Assembly (NCBI GenBank): GCA_035280425.1 | Contig: DATEFW010000004.1 | Coordinates: 23,618 to 87,617 of the forward strand | Source of the DNA: QHXW01 sp035280425 | Lineage (GTDB): Bacteria; Acidobacteriota; Terriglobia; Bryobacterales; Bryobacteraceae | Direction: 5' to 3' | Length of the DNA: 64,000 nucleotides | In this document: piece after piece, positions 36,444-45,126 of the stretch | How the letters are laid out: each line of letters begins with the position of its first letter | Position numbering within the stretch: position 1 is the first letter of the stretch | Translations under genes and position numbers: made by a program | The notes under the pieces: model-generated | What the model was told of the DNA's origin: nothing | Databases searched by the model: none | The model's input: the letters and a program-made list of their open reading frames with translations, nothing else

Positions 36444-37222
36444 CCGCGGCCGGGCAGGTGCGCAAAGGCGAGCAGTATTTCTGGCCGCTCGTGACGCTGG
36501 TGATCTTCGTCGCCGTATGGCATTACGCGGTGCGGATTTCCGGATCGAAGATATTTCCCTCGCCCCTGGATGTGCAGCGCGGAATGGAAGAGATGTTGTT
36601 CACGGGCGTGCTGTGGAACTACATCGGGGACTCGCTGCGGCGCGTGGCGTTGGGTTATCTGTTGGCGGCCGTTCTCGGAATTCCGGCGGGACTGATGCTG
36701 GGCTGGTATCCCGCGGCGGCGCAAGTGGTGAACCCGGCGATTCAGATGATCCGGCCGATCAGCCCGATCGCCTGGATTCCGGTTTCGATCATCTGGTTCG
36801 GGGTGGACGACGAAGCGGCGGTCTACCTGATTTTTCTGGCATCGTTTTTTCCGATTGTGGTGGCTGCAATGAACGGCGTGCGCAACACACCTGCGATGTT
36901 CCGGCAGGCGGGAAGAAATTTCGGGCTGACGCCGGGAGCGCTGCTGGCGCGGGTGGTGTTTCCGGCAGTGCTGCCGCAGATCATCGTAGGGCTGCGGATC
37001 GCACTGGGGATTGCTTGGCTGGTGGTGGTGGCGGCAGAAATGATCGCCGTGGATTCCGGGCTAGGCTACATGGTGATTGAGGCGCGCAACTCAGGAAAGC
37101 GCTACGACCTGGTGGTGGCGGCGATGATTTTGATCGGCGTGATCGGGCTGGCTCTCGATTCGGGATTCCGGCTGATCGAGAAGATGAAAAGCGTGCGGTG
37201 GGGTTTCGGACATGAGTCTTAA
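36440..37222 (+). CDS. ABC transporter permease, nitrate/sulfonate/taurine type (second)
   Basis: A 260-residue paralogue of the permease at 34902: IRPISPIAWIPVSIIWFGVDD, AGRNFGLTPGALLARVVFPA and VVAAEMIAVDSGLGY match position by position, and both continue with EARNSGKRYDLVVAAMILIGVIGL or similar. Two similar but non-identical permeases flanking one ATPase suggest a heterodimeric channel, which is uncommon in this family (one permease is usual). Last gene of the operon; it converges with the second MacB-like pair. Confidence 0.92.
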   Translation: MTAAGQVRKGEQYFWPLVTLVIFVAVWHYAVRISGSKIFPSPLDVQRGMEEMLFTGVLWNYIGDSLRRVALGYLLAAVLGIPAGLMLGWYPAAAQVVNPAIQMIRPISPIAWIPVSIIWFGVDDEAAVYLIFLASFFPIVVAAMNGVRNTPAMFRQAGRNFGLTPGALLARVVFPAVLPQIIVGLRIALGIAWLVVVAAEMIAVDSGLGYMVIEARNSGKRYDLVVAAMILIGVIGLALDSGFRLIEKMKSVRWGFGHES

Positions 37223-37252
37223 AAGCGCGATGGTCTCTCGCCGCAGGCACAT

Positions 37253-38491
37253 CTACTCGTAACGCAGGGCTTCCACCGGATCGAGGCGGGCGGCCTTGTA
37301 AGCAGGCCAGATGCCGAAAAACAGCCCGACGCCGACTGAGACGACGATCCCCAAAACCGCCGCCCACAGAGGCACAGTCGCCGGGAGCGATTCGAACATG
37401 AGGCGGCTGACCAGAGAAATGATCCAGCCGAACAGGATGCCCGCCACTCCTCCCAGCGCAGTCAGGACCGACGCTTCCAGCAGAAATTGCAGAACGATGT
37501 CGGTGCGCTTGGCGCCGACGGCTTTGCGGAGCCCGATCTCCTGCGTGCGCTCGGTGACGGAAACGAGCATGATGTTCATCACGCCGATGCCGCCGACGAG
37601 CAGGCCGATCGAGCTGAGCACTGCCATAACCAGAAAAGTCATGGAAGTGATCTGGCGGAAGTTGGCGATCATTTCGTCGGCGGTGGACAGAGCGAAATCA
37701 TCGGGCTTGTTATAGGGCACGCGGCGGTCGATGCGCAGGATGGTGCGCACTTCATCCAGCGCCTGCGGCAACTTGCCATCTTGGGCGGTGACGACGATGG
37801 CATTTTCGCGGGCGTTGGGGAACATCCTCTGCATGGTGCCGTAGGGCAGCAGGACGCGGTTGTCCTGATTGCCGAAGAACGAGGCCGCAGGGCGAAGCAT
37901 AGAGCCGATGACTTCAAACTCATGGCCGTTCACGTTGATAATTTTGCCGATGGGATCGACGTTGGCGAACAGGCCTTTCTCGACGGCCTCGCCGATCACG
38001 GCAACCGGCGCGCGGCGGCGGCTTTCCTCGTCGGTGAGAAACCTTCCCAGGTGCATTTCGGCCTGGCCGCCGTTGGCGAATGCCTCTTCCACGCCAAACA
38101 GATCGACATCATAGAGGTCGTTGCCTTTGTAGTGGGCATTATTGAAGCCGCGAGGCGGAAACAGCATGGGGGAGACGCTTTTCACCGAGGGGCATCTTTC
38201 CTTAATGTCGACCGCGTTCTGATAGGTGATGTCCTTACGGGTGCGCTCTTCGGGCGTCAAGTCGCTCATCCGGGGACCGACGGGAAATTTAAAAACGATG
38301 ATTGAATTGGGGCCGAAGCTGCGCAGCACGGCCGAGATATTGGAGTCGAAACCAGTGAGGATGGCGCCGACGCCGATGATGGTGCCGGTGCCGACGATCA
38401 CGCCCAGAACTGTGAGTAGCGCGCGCAGCTTGTGGGAGCGGATGGTTTGCAGCGCGAGCTGAAGTCCGTTAACGAGAGCCAGGCGGGTCAT
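37253..38491 (-). CDS. MacB-like ABC transporter permease (second locus)
   Basis: A 412-residue permease of the same type and length as the one at 8115-9353: both carry the N-terminal helix LRALLTVLGVIVGTGTIIGVG, the periplasmic segment with VNGHEFEVIGSMLRP and the C-terminal GGIGVMNIMLVSVTERTQEIGLRKAVGAKR. The gene lies four bases downstream of its partner permease on the minus strand. No ABC ATPase is encoded nearby. It is probably the second half of a heterodimeric MacB/FtsX-type transporter; the substrate cannot be told. Converges with the nitrate/sulfonate-type importer. Confidence 0.9.
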   Translation of the reverse strand: MTRLALVNGLQLALQTIRSHKLRALLTVLGVIVGTGTIIGVGAILTGFDSNISAVLRSFGPNSIIVFKFPVGPRMSDLTPEERTRKDITYQNAVDIKERCPSVKSVSPMLFPPRGFNNAHYKGNDLYDVDLFGVEEAFANGGQAEMHLGRFLTDEESRRRAPVAVIGEAVEKGLFANVDPIGKIINVNGHEFEVIGSMLRPAASFFGNQDNRVLLPYGTMQRMFPNARENAIVVTAQDGKLPQALDEVRTILRIDRRVPYNKPDDFALSTADEMIANFRQITSMTFLVMAVLSSIGLLVGGIGVMNIMLVSVTERTQEIGLRKAVGAKRTDIVLQFLLEASVLTALGGVAGILFGWIISLVSRLMFESLPATVPLWAAVLGIVVSVGVGLFFGIWPAYKAARLDPVEALRYE

Positions 38492-38494
38492 CGA

Positions 38495-39769
38495 TTACCG
38501 CTCCGCACGCAAGGCTTCGATGGGGTCAAGCTTGGATGCCCGGCGGGCCGGATAGATCCCGAAGAAGAGGCCCACTGCGCCGGAAAGTCCCACGCCGACC
38601 AAGATAGAAGTCCAGGGCAGGGCCATGGGCAGCGGGGTGGTATTCCGCACGGTGATGGCCAGCATCCAGGCGATGATCACGCCCAGCAGGCCGCCGCTGG
38701 CTGCAAGGAAAGAGGATTCGACCAGGAACTGGTTCAGAATATCGCGGCGCGTTGCTCCCAGGGACTTGCGAATGCCGATCTCATGCGTGCGCTCGGTCAC
38801 CACAGCCAGCATGATATTCATGATGACGATTCCGCCCACAACCATGAACACCGAAACGATGCCCACGGCGAGTGCGGCGATGGCGGAAGTCAACCGGTTC
38901 CAGAGGCTGACGAAAGTGTCCGAAGCAAAGATCGAGAAGTTGTCGTCCTGATTCGGCCGCAGATGCCGGTAGGCGCGCAGCAGCATGCGGATTTCGTCTT
39001 CGGCCTGCATGAGGTGCTGCTGGTCGACGGACTTTGCGACAAGGTCGATACCCTTTTGCGCGCCGTAGGTTTTGAAGTAGCTGTCGATCGGTATCATCGC
39101 GAAGTTGTCCTGCGATTCGCCGAAAACGCTGCCCAGCGCTTTGGCGACGCCGACCACCTGATATGGATTGCCCTCAATCTGAATAACCTTTCCGATGGGA
39201 TCGACGCTCTCGAAGAATCGTTTGCGAAGATCGTTGCCGATAAATGCCACCGTCCGATGGCGGCGCACTTCCTCGGCTGCAATGGCGCGGCCCAGATCGA
39301 CACTGATGCTGCTGATTTCGGGAATATTGTCGGTGATGCCCTGTATGTCGACACCGGAAGCGGAAAGGCCCTTATAGGTAACGCGCCCCTGGCGGTTCAC
39401 GCTCATACCGATCGCCTTGACGAGCGTGGCCTGGCCCTTCAGGAATTCGTACTCTTCGCGCTTGATCTCCGGATTCCGTTTCATCATCTCGTAGAATTTC
39501 TTGGGATCCCAGGGGCCGAACCAGGCCATACGAACCACGCGGAAGCCATCGGCTCCCATGTCGGAGACCTTGTCGGCGATATAGAGATTCATCCCGTGGA
39601 TGAAGGCGGTAACGGCGATCAGGGTGGTAGTGGCGAGGATGATGCCCAACAGAGTGAGGACGGTGCGCAGCTTATTTTTTTTGAGCGAGTCGAGGGCGAT
39701 CCGGTTGGCTTCCCAAAAAGACGCGGTCGGGCGGAAGGTGGTTCGTTTGTCCACTAAGGGGTCCACCAA
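38495..39769 (-). CDS. MacB-like ABC transporter permease (second locus, first gene)
   Basis: A 424-residue permease corresponding to the gene at 6871-8118: the N-terminal helix LRTVLTLLGIILATTTLIAV, the motif SDMGADGFRVVRMAWFG and the C-terminal GGIVIMNIMLAVVTERTHEIGIRKSLGATRR are shared nearly residue for residue. The start is uncertain: the frame opens with TTG at 39769, but the GTG that follows or one at codon 6 is possible; none has a strong ribosome binding site. Its stop is three bases before the next gene's start. Same open question of the missing ATPase. Confidence 0.85.
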   Translation of the reverse strand: MVDPLVDKRTTFRPTASFWEANRIALDSLKKNKLRTVLTLLGIILATTTLIAVTAFIHGMNLYIADKVSDMGADGFRVVRMAWFGPWDPKKFYEMMKRNPEIKREEYEFLKGQATLVKAIGMSVNRQGRVTYKGLSASGVDIQGITDNIPEISSISVDLGRAIAAEEVRRHRTVAFIGNDLRKRFFESVDPIGKVIQIEGNPYQVVGVAKALGSVFGESQDNFAMIPIDSYFKTYGAQKGIDLVAKSVDQQHLMQAEDEIRMLLRAYRHLRPNQDDNFSIFASDTFVSLWNRLTSAIAALAVGIVSVFMVVGGIVIMNIMLAVVTERTHEIGIRKSLGATRRDILNQFLVESSFLAASGGLLGVIIAWMLAITVRNTTPLPMALPWTSILVGVGLSGAVGLFFGIYPARRASKLDPIEALRAER

Positions 39770-39880
39770 GGAAGACGCGTGAAGGGGGTATTTTGTTCCA
39801 CCTGAAGGAGTTGCATTTTTCGCAAGAAACCGGGTTTTGGGGACTCGATGGCCGGAAGGCGCGCGGGAAAGCGTCCAAAA

Positions 39881-39893
39881 CCGGAAATTCCGG
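39881..39893. repeat. 13-base perfect palindrome
   Basis: CCGGAA-A-TTCCGG, located 55 bases before the ATG of the small exported protein at 39949 and 110 bases upstream of the MacB-like genes on the other strand. It could be an operator, but there is no promoter-like pair tied to it. Confidence 0.3.
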
Positions 39894-39948
39894 GCCTGAG
39901 CCGACGATTCTCAGGATGGCGCAGTACAATAGCGGGCAGGAGACAGCC

Positions 39949-40401
39949 ATGAACCACGCGATTTTGAAGATTGTTCTGCTGACTGCGTTCCTGGGGGGCG
40001 GCTGGGCGCAAGGCAGCAACATCCTTGCGCAAAAAGTTGTGGAAGAGGTCAAGGCGGCTCATCCGGAAATTACGAGCCTGGAACTGGCCGCAGCCAAGGC
40101 CGAAGCCGGCTGCCAGACCATTGCCGCGACAGAAGCCAAAGAGATCGGCGAGAAGTGCGATGAAGACGAGCTGACAGCCATGAAAACCAACCGGCCTTTC
40201 GTGGAACAGGAGAAGACCGAATTCGACGTGACGTTGCCGATCCACGATGCGAGTGGAAAGATCATTGCCACGGCCGGGATGGATTTCAAGACGGAACCGG
40301 GGCGGACGAAAGCGACCGTGACGCGCGAAGCCTTGAAGATCGCCGCGGAACTCGAGCGGCGGCTGCCGTCGCACGACGCGCTTTTTCGGCCGGCGCGGTA
40401 G
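39949..40401 (+). CDS. Exported protein of unknown function
   Basis: A 150-residue protein with a signal peptide (about residues 1-21, ILKIVLLTAFLGGGWAQ). AGGAGA (39938-39943) precedes the ATG at 39949 and fixes the start. The mature part is mostly helical and acidic (KVVEEVKAAHPEITSLELAAAKAEAGCQTIAA) followed by a beta-hairpin DVTLPIHDASGKIIATAGMDF, reminiscent of dCache/PAS-like extracellular sensor fragments but too short for a whole domain. No known family. It lies 86 bases upstream of the serine hydrolase. Confidence 0.75.
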   Translation: MNHAILKIVLLTAFLGGGWAQGSNILAQKVVEEVKAAHPEITSLELAAAKAEAGCQTIAATEAKEIGEKCDEDELTAMKTNRPFVEQEKTEFDVTLPIHDASGKIIATAGMDFKTEPGRTKATVTREALKIAAELERRLPSHDALFRPAR

Positions 40402-40487
40402 GCCTGTTTTAGATCATCGATGAAAGAGCGGCGGAAAGCCGGCAGCCGCCGCAATTTCGGTGGCCACGCGATATACTTTTCCGCATC

Positions 40488-41714
40488 ATGCGATCTTTGT
40501 TTTCGTTCGTGATACTTGCGGCGTTCGCGGCCGGAGGTACGGCCTTCTCCGCAGACGGAGGCGCGGGGCTGGATCAGGCGCGTCTCAACATGATCCGGCC
40601 GCGGTTACAGGCGCTGGTGGATGACCAGAGCATTCCCGGAGCGGTGGCACTGGTCGCGCGCCACGGGAAGGTTACTCTTCAGGAAGCGGTGGGCTGGCGG
40701 GACATCGAAAACCGGAAGCCCATGGAGGCCGGCTCGATTTTCCAGATCATGTCCATGACCAAACCGTTCACCGGGGTCGCGGTGATGATGCTCGTGGATG
40801 AAGGGAAGATCGACCTGCGGCAGACGGTGGAACATTACTTACCGGAGTTTCATGGCATCCAGATTCAGGAACGGGGAGTGAATGGGCCGGGTGTGGTTTA
40901 TCCGCCGAAGTATCCTCCAGCGATTTGGCAGCTCATGAGCCACACTTCAGGGCTGGCCGACGATCCCGCGGGCGAGATGGCCGATAATAACCGCACGCTG
41001 CGGGTTCCGCTGACCGAGGCGGTGAATTACTATGCCCACACGCATCTGCTCTTCGAGCCGGGCGAGCGCTGGAGCTACAGCAACATGGGGATTGCGACTC
41101 TGGGCCGGTTGATCGAGGTGATTTCGGGAGAGGACTACGTACAGTTTGTGCGTTCTCACATTCTGGAGCCGCTCGGCATGCAGGATACCTTCTACTTTCC
41201 GCCGCAGGACAAAACCGATCGCATCGCGATGGTCTATAAGCACGCCGGAGGCAAGCTGGTGCGTGCGGGTGACGAGATTCTCGCGGGCGATCCGGCGAAA
41301 TACCGGAAGGGCGCAAAATATCCGGCGCCGGAGTTTGGGCTCTACTCGACCGCCGGCGATCTGTGGAAGTTCTACCAGATGCTGCTCAACGGCGGTGAAT
41401 TCAACGGCAGAAGATATTTGTCGCGGCAGGCGGTCGCGACCATGACGCGCGTCTTCACACCCGACGTAACGCCCGCGGGATGGCTGGGCGGAACGGGCTA
41501 CGGACTGACTTTCGAGGTCGTCAATCAGCCGGTAGGCACGTTGCTGCTGCACTCGCCGGGTACGTTCGGTCATGGAGGCGCATTCGGCACTGAGGGCTGG
41601 ATCGACCCGAAAAAGGATCTGATCCGAATCATGCTGGTGCAGGTTTCCGATGGCACGGGCAGCGCGCCGCGCTCGGTGGTGATGCAGATCGGCGAGGCCG
41701 CGGTTGTAGAGTAA
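40488..41714 (+). CDS. Secreted serine hydrolase of the class C beta-lactamase family
   Basis: A 408-residue protein with a signal peptide (about residues 1-20) and the beta-lactamase/transpeptidase-like fold. The catalytic SxxK is SMTK (in MSMTKPFTGVAV), the second motif is YSN (WSYSNMGIATLG), and the third is HGG (GHGGAFGTEGW). Members include esterases, D-amino-acid peptidases and penicillin-binding-like proteins; sequence alone does not distinguish, and resistance to beta-lactams should not be assumed. Monocistronic as far as can be seen. Confidence 0.88.
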   Translation: MRSLFSFVILAAFAAGGTAFSADGGAGLDQARLNMIRPRLQALVDDQSIPGAVALVARHGKVTLQEAVGWRDIENRKPMEAGSIFQIMSMTKPFTGVAVMMLVDEGKIDLRQTVEHYLPEFHGIQIQERGVNGPGVVYPPKYPPAIWQLMSHTSGLADDPAGEMADNNRTLRVPLTEAVNYYAHTHLLFEPGERWSYSNMGIATLGRLIEVISGEDYVQFVRSHILEPLGMQDTFYFPPQDKTDRIAMVYKHAGGKLVRAGDEILAGDPAKYRKGAKYPAPEFGLYSTAGDLWKFYQMLLNGGEFNGRRYLSRQAVATMTRVFTPDVTPAGWLGGTGYGLTFEVVNQPVGTLLLHSPGTFGHGGAFGTEGWIDPKKDLIRIMLVQVSDGTGSAPRSVVMQIGEAAVVE

Positions 41715-41792
41715 CGCTGCGCCGGCCTCTGTTTTTTACATGACCGCTTCAAAACGTGGTAATTTTCGAATAGAACTCCTCGAAGCCTACTG

Positions 41793-42476
41793 ATGCCGTC
41801 CCTCCCCCATTTCCTGGTGGCCGCTGTGTCGATCATTCTGATCGACGTATTGCTGGCGGGAGACAATGCCCTGGTGATTGCCATGGCGGTGCGCTCTCTG
41901 CCGGCGCAGCAAAGGCGGATGGGGATTATATTGGGCGCGGGAGTAGCCGTGCTGCTGCGGATTGGGATCACGATCGCCGCGGCGCAGCTTTTGAATCTCG
42001 AGTTTATTAAACTCCTGGGCGGCGCGTTCATCATCTGGATTGCGGTAAGGGTTTTCACGGACGTCAGCTCGCCGCAAAGGGCCGTGGCGGCTCCTCACCA
42101 ATTTCTCCGGGCCATTCTATTCATCGCCATTGCGGACCTTACGATGTCCACGGACAACATTCTGGCGATTGCCGGCGCATCCCAAGGGCACGTGCCGCTG
42201 ATCATTTTCGGATTGTCTTTGAGCATCCCGTTTGTTGTGTTCTGCAGCAACTGGCTGGCGGTGTTGATGGACCGTTATCCGTGGATCGTGTATGTGGGGT
42301 CAGCCATTCTCGGGAAAGTGGGCGGAGAAATGATGTGCACCGATCCCGTTGTCGTGCGAGCGCTGCATCCGTCTCATGCGCTGCTCTACAGCGCGGAAGC
42401 GGTTGCGGCTGTTGGCATCCTTGTCGCGGGGAGAATCATGAGCCAGGCGGCTAGAGATACGGGCACAGCCGCATAG
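41793..42476 (+). CDS. TerC/YjbE-family integral membrane protein
   Basis: A 227-residue protein with about seven membrane helices. The acidic family motifs are intact: IDVLLAGDNALVIAMAV in helix 1-2 and ADLTMSTDNILAIAG in the middle. Some members of this family have been linked to manganese export or to metal loading of exported enzymes; others to tellurium resistance. The 78-base upstream gap is too short and lacks the pattern of a manganese-sensing riboswitch. Converges with the molybdenum hydroxylase operon ten bases away. Confidence 0.9.
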   Translation: MPSLPHFLVAAVSIILIDVLLAGDNALVIAMAVRSLPAQQRRMGIILGAGVAVLLRIGITIAAAQLLNLEFIKLLGGAFIIWIAVRVFTDVSSPQRAVAAPHQFLRAILFIAIADLTMSTDNILAIAGASQGHVPLIIFGLSLSIPFVVFCSNWLAVLMDRYPWIVYVGSAILGKVGGEMMCTDPVVVRALHPSHALLYSAEAVAAVGILVAGRIMSQAARDTGTAA

Positions 42477-42486
42477 TTGGGCAATC

Positions 42487-44532
42487 TCAGAGCGTCAGCG
42501 GCATCGAGCGCAACCGCTTGCCCGTGGCCTGAAAAATCGCATTGGCCACGGCGGGCGCGATGCCCACGATCGGCGTTTCACCGGCGCCGGCCGAGGGAAG
42601 ATCCTTGCGATCCACGAGCACCGTTTCGATCAGCGGAACGTCGGCAAAGCGCGGCACGCGATAACGCGACAGCAGCGGATTCAGAATTCGCCCGTTATCG
42701 AAGCGCACTCGCTCGAACAGAGCGCCGCCGATGCCCATGATGATCGCACCTTCGATCTGGTTGCGCAGGTGATCGGGATTGACCACCGCGCCGCACTCGA
42801 ACGCCTCCACAACGCGCCGGATTTTCGGCACGCCCGCCTCGACGGCGACTTCGGCGCAGGTGGCGACGTAGCCGCCTTTTTCAAAGCCCATGGACAAGCC
42901 GCTGCCGATTCCAGGCTCGATTCGCTGTTTCCCCCAACCAAACTTATCGGTTGCGGCCTGAAGCACGGCGCGCTGGCGGGGGTCGGTGAGATTTTTTAAA
43001 CGGAACTCGAGCGGGCCGATTTTCACCAGATGCGCCAGCTCATCCATGTGGCTTTCGCGCGCGAAATGGTTGGCGGTCGCGGCGAGCCCCCGGTAGGAAC
43101 CCTGCATCAGGGGCGATTCGGCCGGATGAAAAACGAGGCGCTGATTGGGAATATCGTAGGTGCCGCCCAGGGCGGACGATCCGGAATTGTAATTGTGATA
43201 TTCCCAGGCGGTGAGTTTTCCGTCGGAACGCACGCCGCTGGAAACTTCGATCACACCCGCGGGGCGGAAGTACGCCCAGGTGAATTCTTCCTCGCGCGTC
43301 CAGACGAGCTTGACCGGCTTTCCGGCGGCCTTGGCCAGGCGCGCCGCCTCGACCGCCATTTCACCTGAATGCTTGCCTCCGTAGGCCGAACCGGTATCGG
43401 GGACGATGACGTGAACTTGATCTTCGGGAATTTTGAACGCTTCCGCAAGTTCTCCGCGCACCCCGAAGGGGCGCTGCGTACCGGTCCAGACGGTGAGCTT
43501 GTCTCCGTTCCATTCGGCGACAGAGGCGCGAGGCTCGAGCGGCACGTGCGCGATGTACGCGACGGTGTATGTGGCGGAGAGCTTGTGATCCGCTTCCGCC
43601 ATGCCGCGTTCAATCGAACCCGTAACGCGGCGAGGCTCGCCGGGTTCGGCTTTGTTCTTGAGAAGATCGAACAGTTCGCGATCGGAGGGCTGCGGTTTCG
43701 TTTTCCACTCGGCGCGAAGCGCGCGCAGAGCTTGTTCGGCCGATGCCGGATCCGGCGCGGTGATGCCGGCGAAATCGCCTTCGTGAACTACGGTGACGCC
43801 GGAGATGTGTTTGGCGGCGGCGGCGTCCAGGAAATCGAGCGTGGCTCCAAAAGATGCCGGGCGCAGGATCTTACCGTGCAACATGCCTGGCTGTTTGATG
43901 TCGCTCGCGTAACGGTGCGCGCCGGTAACGAAGCTGCGGGCATCGACTTTGGGAGCCGACTGGCCGGCGATTTTCCAATCGGTCGCCGGCGTAAGCTTGA
44001 CGCTCGAATCGATGGTTAACGCGAGTTGTTGGCCATGCGCCAGCTCGCCGATTCCTGCCGAGTGGGAGCCGCAGGTGACGCGGCCGTCGGCGATTTGAAT
44101 GTCTCCCCGATCGACTTTCCATTGGGATGCCGCGAATGCGATGATCGCCTCGCGCGCGGCGGCGGCCGCTCTGCGGAGTTCGGGAGACATCGTGGGAGTC
44201 GTCCGGCTGCCGAATGTGCCCATATCGTAGGGCGTACGGTCGGTGTCGGCCATCAGGAGCTTGACGCCCTCCAGGGGAACGTGCAGCTCTTCAGCAACGG
44301 CCTGGGAAAGCGAGGTCCGGATGTTCTGACCCATTTCGGCCTTGCCCGTGAAAACGGTGACGGCGCCATCGCCGCCGATATGCAGCCAGGCGGAGATCAC
44401 TTGGGGGCGTGCGTCACCATGGTGGCTGCGGCGTCCGGATTCCTGGGCCTGAACGTCGTCGACTACGCACACAACCAGAACACCGCCGCCCAGAGCGGCC
44501 AGAAAATCGCGCCGTGTGAGATCGACGCTCAT
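42487..44532 (-). CDS. Molybdenum hydroxylase large subunit, isoquinoline-1-oxidoreductase type
   Basis: A 681-residue molybdopterin-binding subunit of the xanthine dehydrogenase family. The start at ATG 44532 overlaps the small-subunit stop (ATGA) and begins a Tat signal (LTRRDFLAALGGGVLVV); the in-frame extension to 44703 is not family-like. Characteristic segments include MGTFGSRTTPTM, GSAYGGKHSGEMAVEAARL (molybdopterin binding), QGSYRGLAATANHFARESH and the catalytic glutamate in GAGETPIVGIAPAVANAI. It lacks the FAD domain of xanthine dehydrogenase, as IorAB enzymes do, and probably transfers electrons to an external acceptor. Substrate may be an N-heterocycle or aldehyde. Confidence 0.9.
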   Translation of the reverse strand: MSVDLTRRDFLAALGGGVLVVCVVDDVQAQESGRRSHHGDARPQVISAWLHIGGDGAVTVFTGKAEMGQNIRTSLSQAVAEELHVPLEGVKLLMADTDRTPYDMGTFGSRTTPTMSPELRRAAAAAREAIIAFAASQWKVDRGDIQIADGRVTCGSHSAGIGELAHGQQLALTIDSSVKLTPATDWKIAGQSAPKVDARSFVTGAHRYASDIKQPGMLHGKILRPASFGATLDFLDAAAAKHISGVTVVHEGDFAGITAPDPASAEQALRALRAEWKTKPQPSDRELFDLLKNKAEPGEPRRVTGSIERGMAEADHKLSATYTVAYIAHVPLEPRASVAEWNGDKLTVWTGTQRPFGVRGELAEAFKIPEDQVHVIVPDTGSAYGGKHSGEMAVEAARLAKAAGKPVKLVWTREEEFTWAYFRPAGVIEVSSGVRSDGKLTAWEYHNYNSGSSALGGTYDIPNQRLVFHPAESPLMQGSYRGLAATANHFARESHMDELAHLVKIGPLEFRLKNLTDPRQRAVLQAATDKFGWGKQRIEPGIGSGLSMGFEKGGYVATCAEVAVEAGVPKIRRVVEAFECGAVVNPDHLRNQIEGAIIMGIGGALFERVRFDNGRILNPLLSRYRVPRFADVPLIETVLVDRKDLPSAGAGETPIVGIAPAVANAIFQATGKRLRSMPLTL

Positions 44533-44999
44533 GTTCCGCTCCGTTTGGCGGCCAGGCGAACGGCCTCGACGATTCGCGGGTATGTGCCGCAGCGGCAGAT
44601 GTTGCCCTGCATGGCGTGAATGATTTCGGCATCGGTGGGATGCGCATTCGCGGTGAGCAAGGAGACGCCGTTCATGATCATGCCGGGCGTGCAATAGCCG
44701 CACTGCATGGCCCCGGCTTGGATGAACGCTTCCTGCAACGGATGGAGGATGCCATCACGTTCCAGACCTTCAATCGTGGTGATCTGTTTGCCTGCGGCGG
44801 CTGACACTGGGGTGATACAGGACCGCACGGCCCGGCCATCCAGCAGCACCGTGCAGGCGCCGCACTGGCCTTCGCCGCAGCCGTACTTGGCGCCCGTGAG
44901 ATCGAGATCGTCGCGCAGCACACTCAGCAGGCTGCGCTCGGGGCTCGCATTCACCGTGCGCCTGGTCCCGTTCACCTCCAGTTCGGTGATCCGCGCCAT
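44529..44999 (-). CDS. Molybdenum hydroxylase small subunit with two [2Fe-2S] clusters
   Basis: A 156-residue ferredoxin-type subunit. The first cluster is bound by GCGEGQCGACTVLLDG with a fourth Cys further on (AVRSC); the second by QCGYCTPGMIM and GNICRCGTYPRIVEAV. I chose the ATG at 44999 (MARITELEVNG); a TTG at 45017 would add six residues without support. The stop overlaps the large-subunit ATG by four bases. It should be exported with the large subunit by the latter's Tat signal. Confidence 0.92.
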   Translation of the reverse strand: MARITELEVNGTRRTVNASPERSLLSVLRDDLDLTGAKYGCGEGQCGACTVLLDGRAVRSCITPVSAAAGKQITTIEGLERDGILHPLQEAFIQAGAMQCGYCTPGMIMNGVSLLTANAHPTDAEIIHAMQGNICRCGTYPRIVEAVRLAAKRSGT

Positions 45000-45126
45000 G
45001 CAATCATTATCAGCCAATCGTTGAGATCCTGTGGCTGGGGATATGGCAGGGCGAGCACAATCGAGCCGCAGCGGACCGCCATAACGTTGCGAACTGTGAG
45101 CAATTTGACCGCGAAAACGAACGGCC

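Noticed and set aside
38432..39757. 441-residue open frame antisense to the MacB-like permease
   Set aside because: Shadow of the permease; the His/Asp/Gly-rich composition is typical of antisense frames in GC-rich genes.
41715..41792. Manganese-type riboswitch before the TerC gene
   Set aside because: Only 78 bases upstream, without paired regions of the expected size or sequence.
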